Shown here piece by piece: positions 1 to 5,886 of a stretch of 5,938 nucleotides of DNA. Within the stretch, counting starts at the first letter, position 1; the number at the start of each line of letters is the position of its first letter. The DNA comes from Burkholderiales bacterium (GTDB lineage Bacteria; Pseudomonadota; Gammaproteobacteria; Burkholderiales; Casimicrobiaceae), in contig JAITBX010000231.1 in the NCBI GenBank assembly GCA_031283405.1, positions 1 through 5,938 on the forward strand, written 5' to 3'. A program made the translations under genes and the position numbers. The notes under the pieces are model-generated. The model was given only the letters and a program-made list of their open reading frames with translations, was not told the origin of the DNA and searched no databases.

Positions 1-1
1 C

Positions 2-355
2 ATCGAGTGCCGGATCAACGCCGAAGACCCCGAAACTTTCGCGCCGTCGCCGGGACGCATCACCTCGTACCACACGCCGGGCGGACCGGGCATTCGGGTC
101 GATTCGCACGTTTATCACAACTATTTCGTGCCGCCGCACTACGATTCGATGATCGGCAAAATCATTTCCTACGGCGACACCCGCGAACAGGCGATTGCCC
201 GCATGCGCATCGCGCTTTCCGAAATGGTCGTCGGCGGCATCAAAACCAACCTCGATTTGCATCAGGAATTGCTGGTCGATGAAAATTTCGTTCGCAGCAA
301 TTACTCGATTCACTACCTCGAAGAGCGGATGGCGCAGCGGAAATCGTTGAAGTGA
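2..355 (+). CDS. accC: Acetyl-CoA carboxylase biotin carboxylase subunit AccC, 3' end only (5' part lies before the window)
   Basis: This is the last 117 residues of biotin carboxylase, which uses ATP and bicarbonate to carboxylate the biotin on AccB, the first step of fatty acid synthesis in the cytoplasm. The frame is open from base 2 and ends at TGA 353-355. It opens with IECRINAEDP, whose Arg corresponds to the catalytic Arg338 of the E. coli enzyme. It continues with PSPGRI, a PGGPGIRVDSHVY segment, VPPHYDSMIGK, and the late conserved stretch GIKTNLDLH...DENF...IHYLE. All of these align without gaps to the biotin carboxylase C-terminal domain of E. coli AccC (449 residues). The end of the gene overlaps the prmA start by four bases (GTGA), implying translational coupling. 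The reading frame shows no damage. accB is expected just upstream but is not visible. Confidence 0.96.
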   Translation: MECRINAEDPETFAPSPGRITSYHTPGGPGIRVDSHVYHNYFVPPHYDSMIGKIISYGDTREQAIARMRIALSEMVVGGIKTNLDLHQELLVDENFVRSNYSIHYLEERMAQRKSLK

Positions 356-1470
356 GTTACTGCGCTTTGCGTTTTGAAACAGACGCGGCGCAGGCGGAAG
401 CGTGGTCTGACGCGCTGCTCGATCTCGGCGCGTTGTCGGTGGATTTGTCCGATCCTCATATCGGCACCGATAAAGAGACGCCGCAATACGGCGAGCCGGG
501 CATGCCCGGCGAAGTGTTGTGGCCGACCGTGCGAATCGACGCGCTGTTCCCTCAACCGTTTCCAGATTCAATCAACGACGGCAACGCTGGAACTGAAACG
601 TTGACGCCTCCGAGGAACGATTCAGCACCTCCACTGCCCCCATCCCAGCCTTCCCCCAAAGGGGGAAGGAGCCGCCTTCCCTCTCCCTCTGGGGGAGGGT
701 TAGGGCGGGGGCAAGAAGGCGCGCGATTGAATCAAAATCACCCCAAAGCATTGACCGCCGCTCTGACAAAAATCGCCGCCGCCTTGTCGTGCCCCTTGCC
801 GCTGTTTGAAATCGCGCCGATCGCCGAGCGCGATTGGGTGCGTGAAACGCAGTCGCAGTTCGGCCCGATTGCGGTGACCGACGATTTCTGGATTGTCCCC
901 ACTTGGTCAACGCCGCCCACGCAAGCCAGCCATCTTCTGCGGCTCGACCCCGGCTTGGCTTTCGGCACCGGCTCGCACCCGACCACGCTGCTGTGTCTGC
1001 GCTGGTTGCGCGAACACGTTCGCCCTGCGGATTCCGTCCTCGATTATGGCTGCGGCTCCGGCATTCTGTTGCTGGCGGCGCGGCTGTTCGACGCCGGTGC
1101 CAACGGCGCGGCCTTTGGCACGGACATCGACCCGCAAGCCTTGATCGCCAGCCGCGAGAACGCGGCAGCCAACCGGCTCGACGCGCGCTTCGTTGCGCCC
1201 GAACAACTGCCCGAACGCACCTTCGATCTCGTCATCGCCAACATCCTCGCCAACCCGTTGCGGGCACTGGCGCCGCTGCTTGCCGGACGCGCCGCAATAG
1301 GCGGCCGCCTCATTCTTTCCGGCGTTCTGGAAGAACAGCAGGAAGAGCTGTGCGCCTGTTATGAGCCGTGGTTTGAAATCGCGCCTTGGCAAACGCTCGA
1401 TGGTTGGGTGTTGTTGGCGGGGATTAGGGTGTCAGGGATCGGGGATCAGGCATCAGGAATCAAAGCATAG
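352..1470 (+). CDS. prmA: Ribosomal protein L11 methyltransferase PrmA, with an in-frame repeat-derived insertion and a repeat-derived C-terminal tail
   Basis: PrmA is a cytoplasmic S-adenosylmethionine-dependent enzyme that methylates lysines and the N-terminus of ribosomal protein L11. The catalytic domain is complete. It has LDPGLAFGTGSHPTT (residues 198-212), the SAM-binding loop VLDYGCGSGILLLA (229-242), the acidic DID (258-260) and the ANILANPL motif (296-303). The N-terminal domain begins SYCALRFETDAAQAEAWSDALLDLGA, as in betaproteobacterial PrmA. GTG 352 is chosen because it overlaps the accC stop, with GCGGA at 337-341 as a possible ribosome binding site. The protein is 372 residues, against 293 in E. 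coli. About 57 extra residues (72-128, rich in Pro, Gly, Ser and Arg) fall in the loop after VRIDALF of the N-terminal domain and are encoded by a palindromic repeat. About 14 more at the C-terminus (VSGIGDQASGIKA) come from a second repeat. No motif is lost, so I infer an active enzyme. Expression is probably as part of the acc operon. Confidence 0.93.
   Translation: MSYCALRFETDAAQAEAWSDALLDLGALSVDLSDPHIGTDKETPQYGEPGMPGEVLWPTVRIDALFPQPFPDSINDGNAGTETLTPPRNDSAPPLPPSQPSPKGGRSRLPSPSGGGLGRGQEGARLNQNHPKALTAALTKIAAALSCPLPLFEIAPIAERDWVRETQSQFGPIAVTDDFWIVPTWSTPPTQASHLLRLDPGLAFGTGSHPTTLLCLRWLREHVRPADSVLDYGCGSGILLLAARLFDAGANGAAFGTDIDPQALIASRENAAANRLDARFVAPEQLPERTFDLVIANILANPLRALAPLLAGRAAIGGRLILSGVLEEQQEELCACYEPWFEIAPWQTLDGWVLLAGIRVSGIGDQASGIKA
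565..733. repeat. Palindromic repeat element inserted in frame within prmA
   Basis: The element is bounded by a perfect 9-bp inverted pair, GATTCAATC (565-573) and GATTGAATC (725-733). Its core (635-713) has a second inverted pair, TGCCCCC (635-641) and GGGGGCA (707-713). Inside that is a perfect 9-bp hairpin, CCTTCCCCC / GGGGGAAGG with loop AAA (649-669), and then a weaker CCCTCTCCC...GGGGGAGGG hairpin (about 680-699). This C-run/G-run architecture resembles dispersed intergenic palindromic repeats of many proteobacterial genomes. It encodes residues 72-128 of PrmA, which is where the protein exceeds its relatives. The 635-713 core is well supported by its base pairing. The outer boundaries rest only on a 9-bp match and could be fortuitous. 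Confidence 0.7.
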
Positions 1471-1587
1471 GGACAACCGCCCTCGGTCGCCCGTGTTACG
1501 GGCAGCAAAATGCCGCCCCTACGATGTTGTTACTGTTGCGGGTGAACACAGTTCGCCCCCTCATCTGATCCCTGATTCCTGATTCCC
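1432..1587. repeat. Composite repeat between prmA and the antiporter gene, flanked by inverted ATCAGG-type arms
   Basis: The left arm (1441-1463) is built from degenerate copies of ATCAGG. It is matched in inverted orientation by the right arm CTGATCCCTGATTCC... (1565-1587), with about 4 mismatches over 23 bases by hand alignment. Between the arms are a perfect hairpin GCCCGT-GTT-ACGGGC (1489-1503) and an 8-bp hairpin GGGTGAAC-ACA-GTTCGCCC with one G-T wobble (1540-1558). On the minus strand the interior reads like the GTAGGGGCG-rich dispersed repeats seen in many environmental bacteria, but that resemblance is from memory. The left arm lies inside prmA and codes for its last residues. The element takes up most of the 165-bp spacer, which otherwise shows only the start signals of the next gene. 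Confidence 0.65.
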
Positions 1588-1598
1588 GCTAACCGTGT

Positions 1599-1627
1599 TA
1601 AATTTATTCTTTTCCCCTTCACCGGAG
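1599..1627 (+). promoter_or_regulatory. AT-rich start region and ribosome binding site of the antiporter gene
   Basis: A short AT-rich stretch (1599-1610) stands out from the GC-rich surroundings and includes TATTCT (1605-1610), a 4-of-6 match to a -10 box. No convincing -35 box is present at the right distance, so the promoter is tentative. GGAG at 1624-1627 lies 8 bases before GTG 1636 and 11 before ATG 1639. It is a reasonable Shine-Dalgarno sequence for either start. Confidence 0.3.
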
Positions 1628-1635
1628 CCGTCGTC

Positions 1636-3609
1636 GTGATGACGCTTACCGCCGTTCTGATTTTGCTGGCTGCTTCGGTCGCGGCGGTGCTCGTTTGCCG
1701 AACGATCCAGATGCCGGCGATTCTCGGCTATTTGCTGGTCGGCGTGGCACTCGGTCCCAACGGTTTCGCGCTGATCGGCGACAGCGCCGACGCGCGCCAT
1801 CTGGCGGAATTCGGCATCGTCTTTCTGATGTTCACGCTTGGGCTGGAATTCAGTTTGCCGCAGTTGAAAGCGATGCGACGCGCGGTGTTGGGACTGGGCG
1901 CGGCGCAAGTCGCCGTCTGCACGACGGTCGGTCTGGTCATCGTGGCGAGTCTGGGCTATTCGTTGAGCGCCGGTCTGGTGATCGGCGGCATGTTTGCGAT
2001 GAGTTCGACCGCCATCGTTCTCAAAATGCTGATCGAGCGCGACGAGGTCAGTTCCGAATATGGACGCAACGCCATCGCAATTCTGCTCTTTCAGGATTTG
2101 GCGGTAATTGGTTTTCTGGTGTTGATTCCGGCGCTGGGTGAAAGCGGCTGGGGCTTGGCGCTGGCGCTGGGGCTGGCGGTGGTCAAAGCGGCGGTGGCTT
2201 TCGTGCTGATTTTGAAGCTGGGTCAGCGGCCGATGCGAATCTGGCTCAACACCATCGCCCGCCAGCGTTCGCCGGAACTGTTCATGCTGAACATTCTTTT
2301 GATCGTTCTGGCGCTGGCGACGTTGACTGCGCTGGTTGGCCTGTCGATGGCGTTGGGCGCCTTCATGGCAGGCATGCTGATCGCCGAAACCGAACACCGT
2401 CACATCGTCGAAGAAAACATCGCGTCGTTCCGCGATTTGTTGCTCGGCCTTTTCTTCGTCACGATGGGAATGGCGCTCAATCCCGGACTGGTCATCGCCA
2501 ACGCCGAAGCAGTGTTTTTGTTCCTGCTGGCACCGTTTCTCATCAAGGCTGTTGTCGTAGTGGGGCTGGCGCGATTTTTCGGCGGCACGTGGGCGTCGAA
2601 TGTGCGCATCGGCATTTATCTGGCGCAAACTGGCGAGCTGGCGCTGGTGATGCTGACGCTGGCCAACGACCACAGTATTCTGCCGGCGCATTTGAAACAA
2701 ACGATCCTGATGGCTGTTTCGCTGTCGATGTTGACCGCGCCGCTGCTCATTCGTTTTTCCGAGCCGTTCATTCGCTGGTTTGAACGCTTCGATTGGCAGG
2801 AAAGCGCGGCGCGCATCATGCGCGTGGCGTCGCAAAGCATGGTGTATCAAAACCCTGTGATCATTTGCGGCTACGGTCGCAGCGGGCAGAGTTTGGCGCG
2901 TTTGCTGGAGGCGGAAAAAATCAGCTTCGTCGCGCTCGACAACGACGCCATGCGCGTGCGCGCGTCGGCGGAAGGCGTGGCGGTGATCTACGGCGACGCC
3001 GGCAACCGCGAGATTTTGGCGGCGGCGGGACTGAACAAAGCGCGCGCGCTGGTCATCTCGTTCGCCGACACGCCGCTGGCGCTTAGAATCATCAACACCG
3101 TGCACACCTTGCGCCCGACCCTGCCGATCATCGTGCGCACCTACGACGACAGCGATCTGGATCGCTTGCTTGAAGCCGGCGCCACCGAAGTGGTGCCGGA
3201 AATCATCGAAGGCAGTTTGATGCTGGCGACGCATTCGCTGCTGGCGCTGGACACTCCGTTGCCGCGCGTGCTGGCGCGCATTCGCGGCGTGCGCGAAGAA
3301 CGGTACAGCTTGTTGCGCGGCTTTTTCCATGGCGTTTCCGACGCGCAGGACGACGCCGAAGAAAATTTGCAACCGCGCTTGCGTTCCGTCGTGCTGATGG
3401 ACGGCGCGGCGGCCATCGGCAAAACGCTGGGCGAGCTTGACCTTGAAGAGTTCGTCAAAGTCTCGCGTGTGCGCCGCGTCGGCAAAGCGCCCAGAGTGCC
3501 CGACGAGCACTGGCGATTTGAAGTGGGCGATACCGTGGTGCTGCTCGGCCGCGCCGACGATTTGTCGTTCGCTGTGCAACGCTTGCTGGAAGGAACGCCG
3601 GAAGCGTAA
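1636..3609 (+). CDS. CPA2-family monovalent cation/proton antiporter with RCK (TrkA-N and TrkA-C) domains, KefB/KefC type
   Basis: This inner-membrane antiporter probably exchanges K+ or Na+ for H+ under control of a cytoplasmic nucleotide-binding module. Residues 1 to about 385 are hydrophobic with the family landmarks. These are ILGYLLVGVALGPNG (29-43), FLMFTLGLEFSL (63-74), SSTAIVLKML (123-132) and LLFQDLAVI (150-158), whose Asp154 matches the essential Asp of the Kef FQD motif. LIAETEHRHIVEENIASFRDLLLGLFF (248-274) resembles the KefC regulatory loop. A TrkA-N Rossmann domain starts at VIICGYGRSGQ (408-418), with the GxGxxG glycines and Asp435 ending strand two. A TrkA-C domain spans about 584-651. 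E. coli KefC lacks this TrkA-C end, so glutathione gating cannot be assumed, and no KefF or KefG partner is in the window. At 657 residues it is full length. The start may be GTG 1636 or ATG 1639. A MATE pump follows 61 bp later. Confidence 0.92.
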   Translation: MMTLTAVLILLAASVAAVLVCRTIQMPAILGYLLVGVALGPNGFALIGDSADARHLAEFGIVFLMFTLGLEFSLPQLKAMRRAVLGLGAAQVAVCTTVGLVIVASLGYSLSAGLVIGGMFAMSSTAIVLKMLIERDEVSSEYGRNAIAILLFQDLAVIGFLVLIPALGESGWGLALALGLAVVKAAVAFVLILKLGQRPMRIWLNTIARQRSPELFMLNILLIVLALATLTALVGLSMALGAFMAGMLIAETEHRHIVEENIASFRDLLLGLFFVTMGMALNPGLVIANAEAVFLFLLAPFLIKAVVVVGLARFFGGTWASNVRIGIYLAQTGELALVMLTLANDHSILPAHLKQTILMAVSLSMLTAPLLIRFSEPFIRWFERFDWQESAARIMRVASQSMVYQNPVIICGYGRSGQSLARLLEAEKISFVALDNDAMRVRASAEGVAVIYGDAGNREILAAAGLNKARALVISFADTPLALRIINTVHTLRPTLPIIVRTYDDSDLDRLLEAGATEVVPEIIEGSLMLATHSLLALDTPLPRVLARIRGVREERYSLLRGFFHGVSDAQDDAEENLQPRLRSVVLMDGAAAIGKTLGELDLEEFVKVSRVRRVGKAPRVPDEHWRFEVGDTVVLLGRADDLSFAVQRLLEGTPEA

Positions 3610-3616
3610 TTTTTTT
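3579..3616 (+). terminator. Possible weak intrinsic terminator overlapping the antiporter stop codon
   Basis: ACGCTT (3579-3584) pairs with AAGCGT (3602-3607). After a bulged G, CTGG (3586-3589) pairs with CCGG (3598-3601) through one wobble, leaving an 8-base loop. AA and a run of seven T (3610-3616) follow. The stem uses the last codons and the first base of the stop codon. The bulge and wobble make it weaker than the other two terminators here, so it could be partial or fortuitous. Confidence 0.4.
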
Positions 3617-3670
3617 GTGGGCGAAAACAAAAATGTCTGCTCCAAAAGACCCGCCCGAATAACTCGTCGA

Positions 3671-5077
3671 ATGTCTTGCCCAACTTCTCCTAACATCGCT
3701 CGCCCCTCCAGCGATTTTCGCACCATCGTCTCTCACGCCGTCACGGTGTTCGTCGGGCAGATCGCCGTGATGAGCTACGGCGTGATCGACACCATCGTTT
3801 CGGGTCGGCATTCGGAATTGTCGCTGGCGGCGCTGGCGGTCGGCACAGCGATACTAGTCACTGTTTATGTATCGATGACGGGGCTGGTGCAAGCGCTGCT
3901 GCCGATCTGGGCTGAGATGCGCGGCGCCCATCGGCCGGCGGACATCGGCCCGTCGATACGGCAGACGTTGTATGTGTGCGCGGCGGCCAGCGTGCTGGGC
4001 ATCGTCGTGCTGCTTCATCCGGGGTCGCTCTTGCGCTGGGCGGAAGTGCCTGCCGACTTGCAGCCCATCGTGCGTCACTATCTGGCCGTGGCGAGTTGGG
4101 GGCTGCCGATGGCGCTGCTGTTTCGCGTTTTCAGTACGCTCAGTCAAGCGCTGGGCGCGCCGAAGCTGGTTACTTGGCTGCAAATCGTTTCGCTGGGCGT
4201 AAAACTGCCGCTGTCGATCTGGCTGACTTTCGGCGGCGCAGGCGTGTCGGCGATGGGCGTGGTGGGCTGCGCTTGGGCGACGCTCGCGGTAAACGGTTTC
4301 CTATGTTTGCTGGCGCTGATATTGCTGCGCACGCAAACGCTGTACGCTCCTTTGGCGCTGTGGCGTCCTCTGGAGCGCCCGCATTGGCCGACACTGCTGG
4401 CTTTCGCGCGACTGGGTCTGCCGGCAGCGCTGAGCGTGCTGGTGGAAGTGACCTCGTTCACGCTGATGGCGTTGTTCATCGCGCGGCTGGGAACCACCGC
4501 CACAGCGGCGCACCAAATCGCGGCCAATGTCGCCGTGGTGCTGTACATGGCGCCGCTGGCGCTGGGCGTGGCCGCCAGCGCGCGGGTCGGCTACTGGCGC
4601 GGCGCGGGCGACGAAGCGCGCGCCCGCCGCGTGGCGCTGCGTTCACTGGCCGCCGCGATGCTGATGGGGCTGACGCTGTCCATCATCATTTTCATCGCCA
4701 AGCCGTGGATCGTGACGATTTACGCGCGGCAAGCCGGAGTGACGCTGCTGGCGGCGCAGTTGCTGGCGTGGGTGGCGCTCTACCACTTGGCCGATTCGAC
4801 GCAGGTGGTTGCGGTGTTTCTGCTGCGCTGCTACCGCGTTACCCTCACGCCGGTGATCGTCTATTCGGCGCTCTTGTGGGGCTTGGGCTTGGCGGGCGGC
4901 TACGCGCTGGCCTACCACGGCTTGGGGGCATTTCCCGCCCTGCGCTCGCCCGTCGCTTTCTGGCAAGCTGCCGCCGTAGCGCTGCTGCTGGCGGCGGCAG
5001 CGATGACGCTCATGCTGCGGCGAACGGGAGGGAAAGCAACAACACAAACAATAACGCGATCACACATCAATTTTTGA
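3671..5077 (+). CDS. MATE-family multidrug efflux transporter, NorM type
   Basis: This is a 468-residue inner-membrane pump of the NorM branch, expected to export cationic drugs or metabolites using H+ or Na+. Both halves of the two-fold MATE repeat are visible. The first starts at HAVTVFVGQIAVMSYGVIDTIVSG (22-45) and the second at RLGLPAALSVLVEVTSFTLMALF (247-269), followed by AAHQIAANVA (279-288). Asp40, Glu260 and Asp375 (in YHLADSTQ) sit where Vibrio NorM has its conserved Asp36, Glu255 and Asp371, so the ion-coupling residues are kept. Length is typical of the family. ATG 3671 is chosen because it puts the N-terminus just before the first helix, but no clear Shine-Dalgarno sequence precedes it. 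GTG 3617 is in the same frame and would add 18 residues. The antiporter gene ends 61 bp upstream and a strong terminator follows 4 bp after the stop. The substrate cannot be read from the sequence. Confidence 0.93.
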   Translation: MSCPTSPNIARPSSDFRTIVSHAVTVFVGQIAVMSYGVIDTIVSGRHSELSLAALAVGTAILVTVYVSMTGLVQALLPIWAEMRGAHRPADIGPSIRQTLYVCAAASVLGIVVLLHPGSLLRWAEVPADLQPIVRHYLAVASWGLPMALLFRVFSTLSQALGAPKLVTWLQIVSLGVKLPLSIWLTFGGAGVSAMGVVGCAWATLAVNGFLCLLALILLRTQTLYAPLALWRPLERPHWPTLLAFARLGLPAALSVLVEVTSFTLMALFIARLGTTATAAHQIAANVAVVLYMAPLALGVAASARVGYWRGAGDEARARRVALRSLAAAMLMGLTLSIIIFIAKPWIVTIYARQAGVTLLAAQLLAWVALYHLADSTQVVAVFLLRCYRVTLTPVIVYSALLWGLGLAGGYALAYHGLGAFPALRSPVAFWQAAAVALLLAAAAMTLMLRRTGGKATTQTITRSHINF

Positions 5078-5081
5078 TGAT

Positions 5082-5112
5082 AAAAAACGGACGCCGAAGC
5101 GCCCGTTTTTTT
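5082..5112 (+). terminator. Intrinsic terminator of the MATE gene
   Basis: AAAAAACGG (5082-5090) pairs with CCGTTTTTT (5103-5111). An inner CGC/GCG closes over a CGAA tetraloop (5092-5101), with one A-C mismatch. The run of T reaches 5112. The A-run on the left arm means the hairpin could also terminate transcripts arriving on the minus strand. It starts 4 bp after the MATE stop codon. Confidence 0.88.
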
Positions 5113-5140
5113 GTGACGCATCGGAAAAATCAGCGCCACA

Positions 5141-5797
5141 ATGTATTGCGCCACCATCCTGCCGTCGTGGCAACAACCAACAGCAGCAACGCCAACAACG
5201 CCAGCGCCCGCAAGTCGAGTGCGGGAAGCCGTCGGCAGCGTCGGGTTCTCGGCGAGCCTTGCCTACAACCCTTCGCTCGCCATCGCGCCCGACGGTACGC
5301 TCTATGTGGCTTATGGGGACGGCGGCAGCAGCTACAAGGCCACGGTGATGCGCTTCGACAGCGGCAGCAACAGTTGGCAAGCCGTCGGCAGCGTCGGGTT
5401 CTCGGCGGGCATTGCCTACAACACTTCGCTCGCCATCGCGCCCGACGGCACGCCCTATGTGGCCTATGTGGACAGCGGCAGCGGTTACAAAGCCACGGTG
5501 ATGCGTTTCGACAGCGTCAGCAACAGTTGGCAAGCCGTCGGCAGCGCCGGGTTCTCGGCGGGCGATGTCAACTACACTTCGCTCGCCATCGCGCCCGACG
5601 GCACGCCCTATGTGGCTTATGAGGACGGCGGCAACGGCAGCAAAGCCACGGTGATGCGTTTCCTCAATGCGTCCCCGTCCGGCGCCAGAGTGGGCTCCGT
5701 TCCGGCGCTCGACCCGAAGGCGTTGCTGATGCTGGCGTTGATGGTGTTGCTGCTCGGCGGCGCTGTGGTCGGCGGAATAGGATATAGGAAACATTGA
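5141..5797 (+). CDS. Repeat protein with three 51-residue propeller-like units and a C-terminal membrane anchor, probably 5'-truncated
   Basis: I do not recognise a named gene. The 218-residue product has an Ala/Thr/Pro-rich start (residues 1-29) and three units (30-80, 81-131 and 132-174). Each unit follows the pattern AVGSxGFSAG...YxSLAIAPDGTPYVAYxDxG...KATVMRFDS.SNSWQ. A short linker, then VPAL (187-190), a hydrophobic helix (about 194-214) and the basic end YRKH follow. The units resemble surface-protein repeats thought to form beta-propeller blades. The end resembles IPTL-CTERM/PEP-CTERM sorting tails, which are recognised at the inner membrane, though it lacks the usual Trp-Gly. An exported protein should carry a signal peptide, but none is present, and three blades are too few for a closed propeller. 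ATG 5141 has no ribosome binding site and lies only 28 bases after the preceding terminator. I infer a truncated or decaying gene, though the repeats show no frameshift. Confidence 0.62.
   Translation: MYCATILPSWQQPTAATPTTPAPASRVREAVGSVGFSASLAYNPSLAIAPDGTLYVAYGDGGSSYKATVMRFDSGSNSWQAVGSVGFSAGIAYNTSLAIAPDGTPYVAYVDSGSGYKATVMRFDSVSNSWQAVGSAGFSAGDVNYTSLAIAPDGTPYVAYEDGGNGSKATVMRFLNASPSGARVGSVPALDPKALLMLALMVLLLGGAVVGGIGYRKH
5228..5662 (+). repeat. Three tandem 153-bp coding repeats
   Basis: Units begin at 5228, 5381 and 5534, an exact 153-base (51-codon) period. By hand count units 1 and 2 differ at about 13 of 153 positions. Unit 3 diverges more after its first 27 bases and breaks off after KATVMRF. 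Blocks such as GCCGTCGGCAGCG and TTCGCTCGCCATCGCGCCCG are identical or nearly so in all three. The array is coding, not a CRISPR. This likeness suggests recent duplication and allows copy number to change by recombination. Confidence 0.93.
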
Positions 5798-5852
5798 AGA
5801 GCCGTTGGGGTGAGAAGAGACGCTCGCTGTAAGTGAAGAAAGGCAGCGTCGG

Positions 5853-5886
5853 CACACGGCTCGCTCAGCGAGCCGTGTGTTTTTTT
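5853..5886 (+). terminator. Strong intrinsic terminator after the repeat-protein gene
   Basis: A perfect 12-bp stem CACACGGCTCGC (5853-5864) / GCGAGCCGTGTG (5868-5879), with loop TCA, is followed by seven T (5880-5886). It lies 55 bases after the stop codon of the repeat-protein gene. This is the most stable hairpin I see in the window. Confidence 0.93.

Noticed and set aside
1471..1635. tRNA or small RNA gene in the spacer
   Set aside because: No cloverleaf or T-loop sequence is present. The hairpins fit repeat DNA better, and no promoter plus terminator pair frames them.
3633..3662. A 9-codon frame (MSAPKDPPE) before the MATE gene as a leader peptide
   Set aside because: There is no ribosome binding site, no regulatory codon run and no attenuator structure next to it.
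1561..3726. A 721-codon open frame on the minus strand, antisense to the antiporter gene
   Set aside because: Its product is low-complexity and rich in His, Gln and Arg with no domain. It mirrors a very well-supported CPA2 antiporter, and GC-rich codon bias commonly leaves such antisense frames open.
3976..5622. A 548-codon + strand frame overlapping the MATE and repeat-protein genes
   Set aside because: It runs out of frame across a clear MATE gene, through a strong terminator and into the repeats. Its composition is Arg/Ala/Gly-rich without motifs.
5228..5662. Possible CRISPR or satellite array
   Set aside because: The units are 153 bp, contiguous, in frame and without spacers. They are protein-coding repeats.
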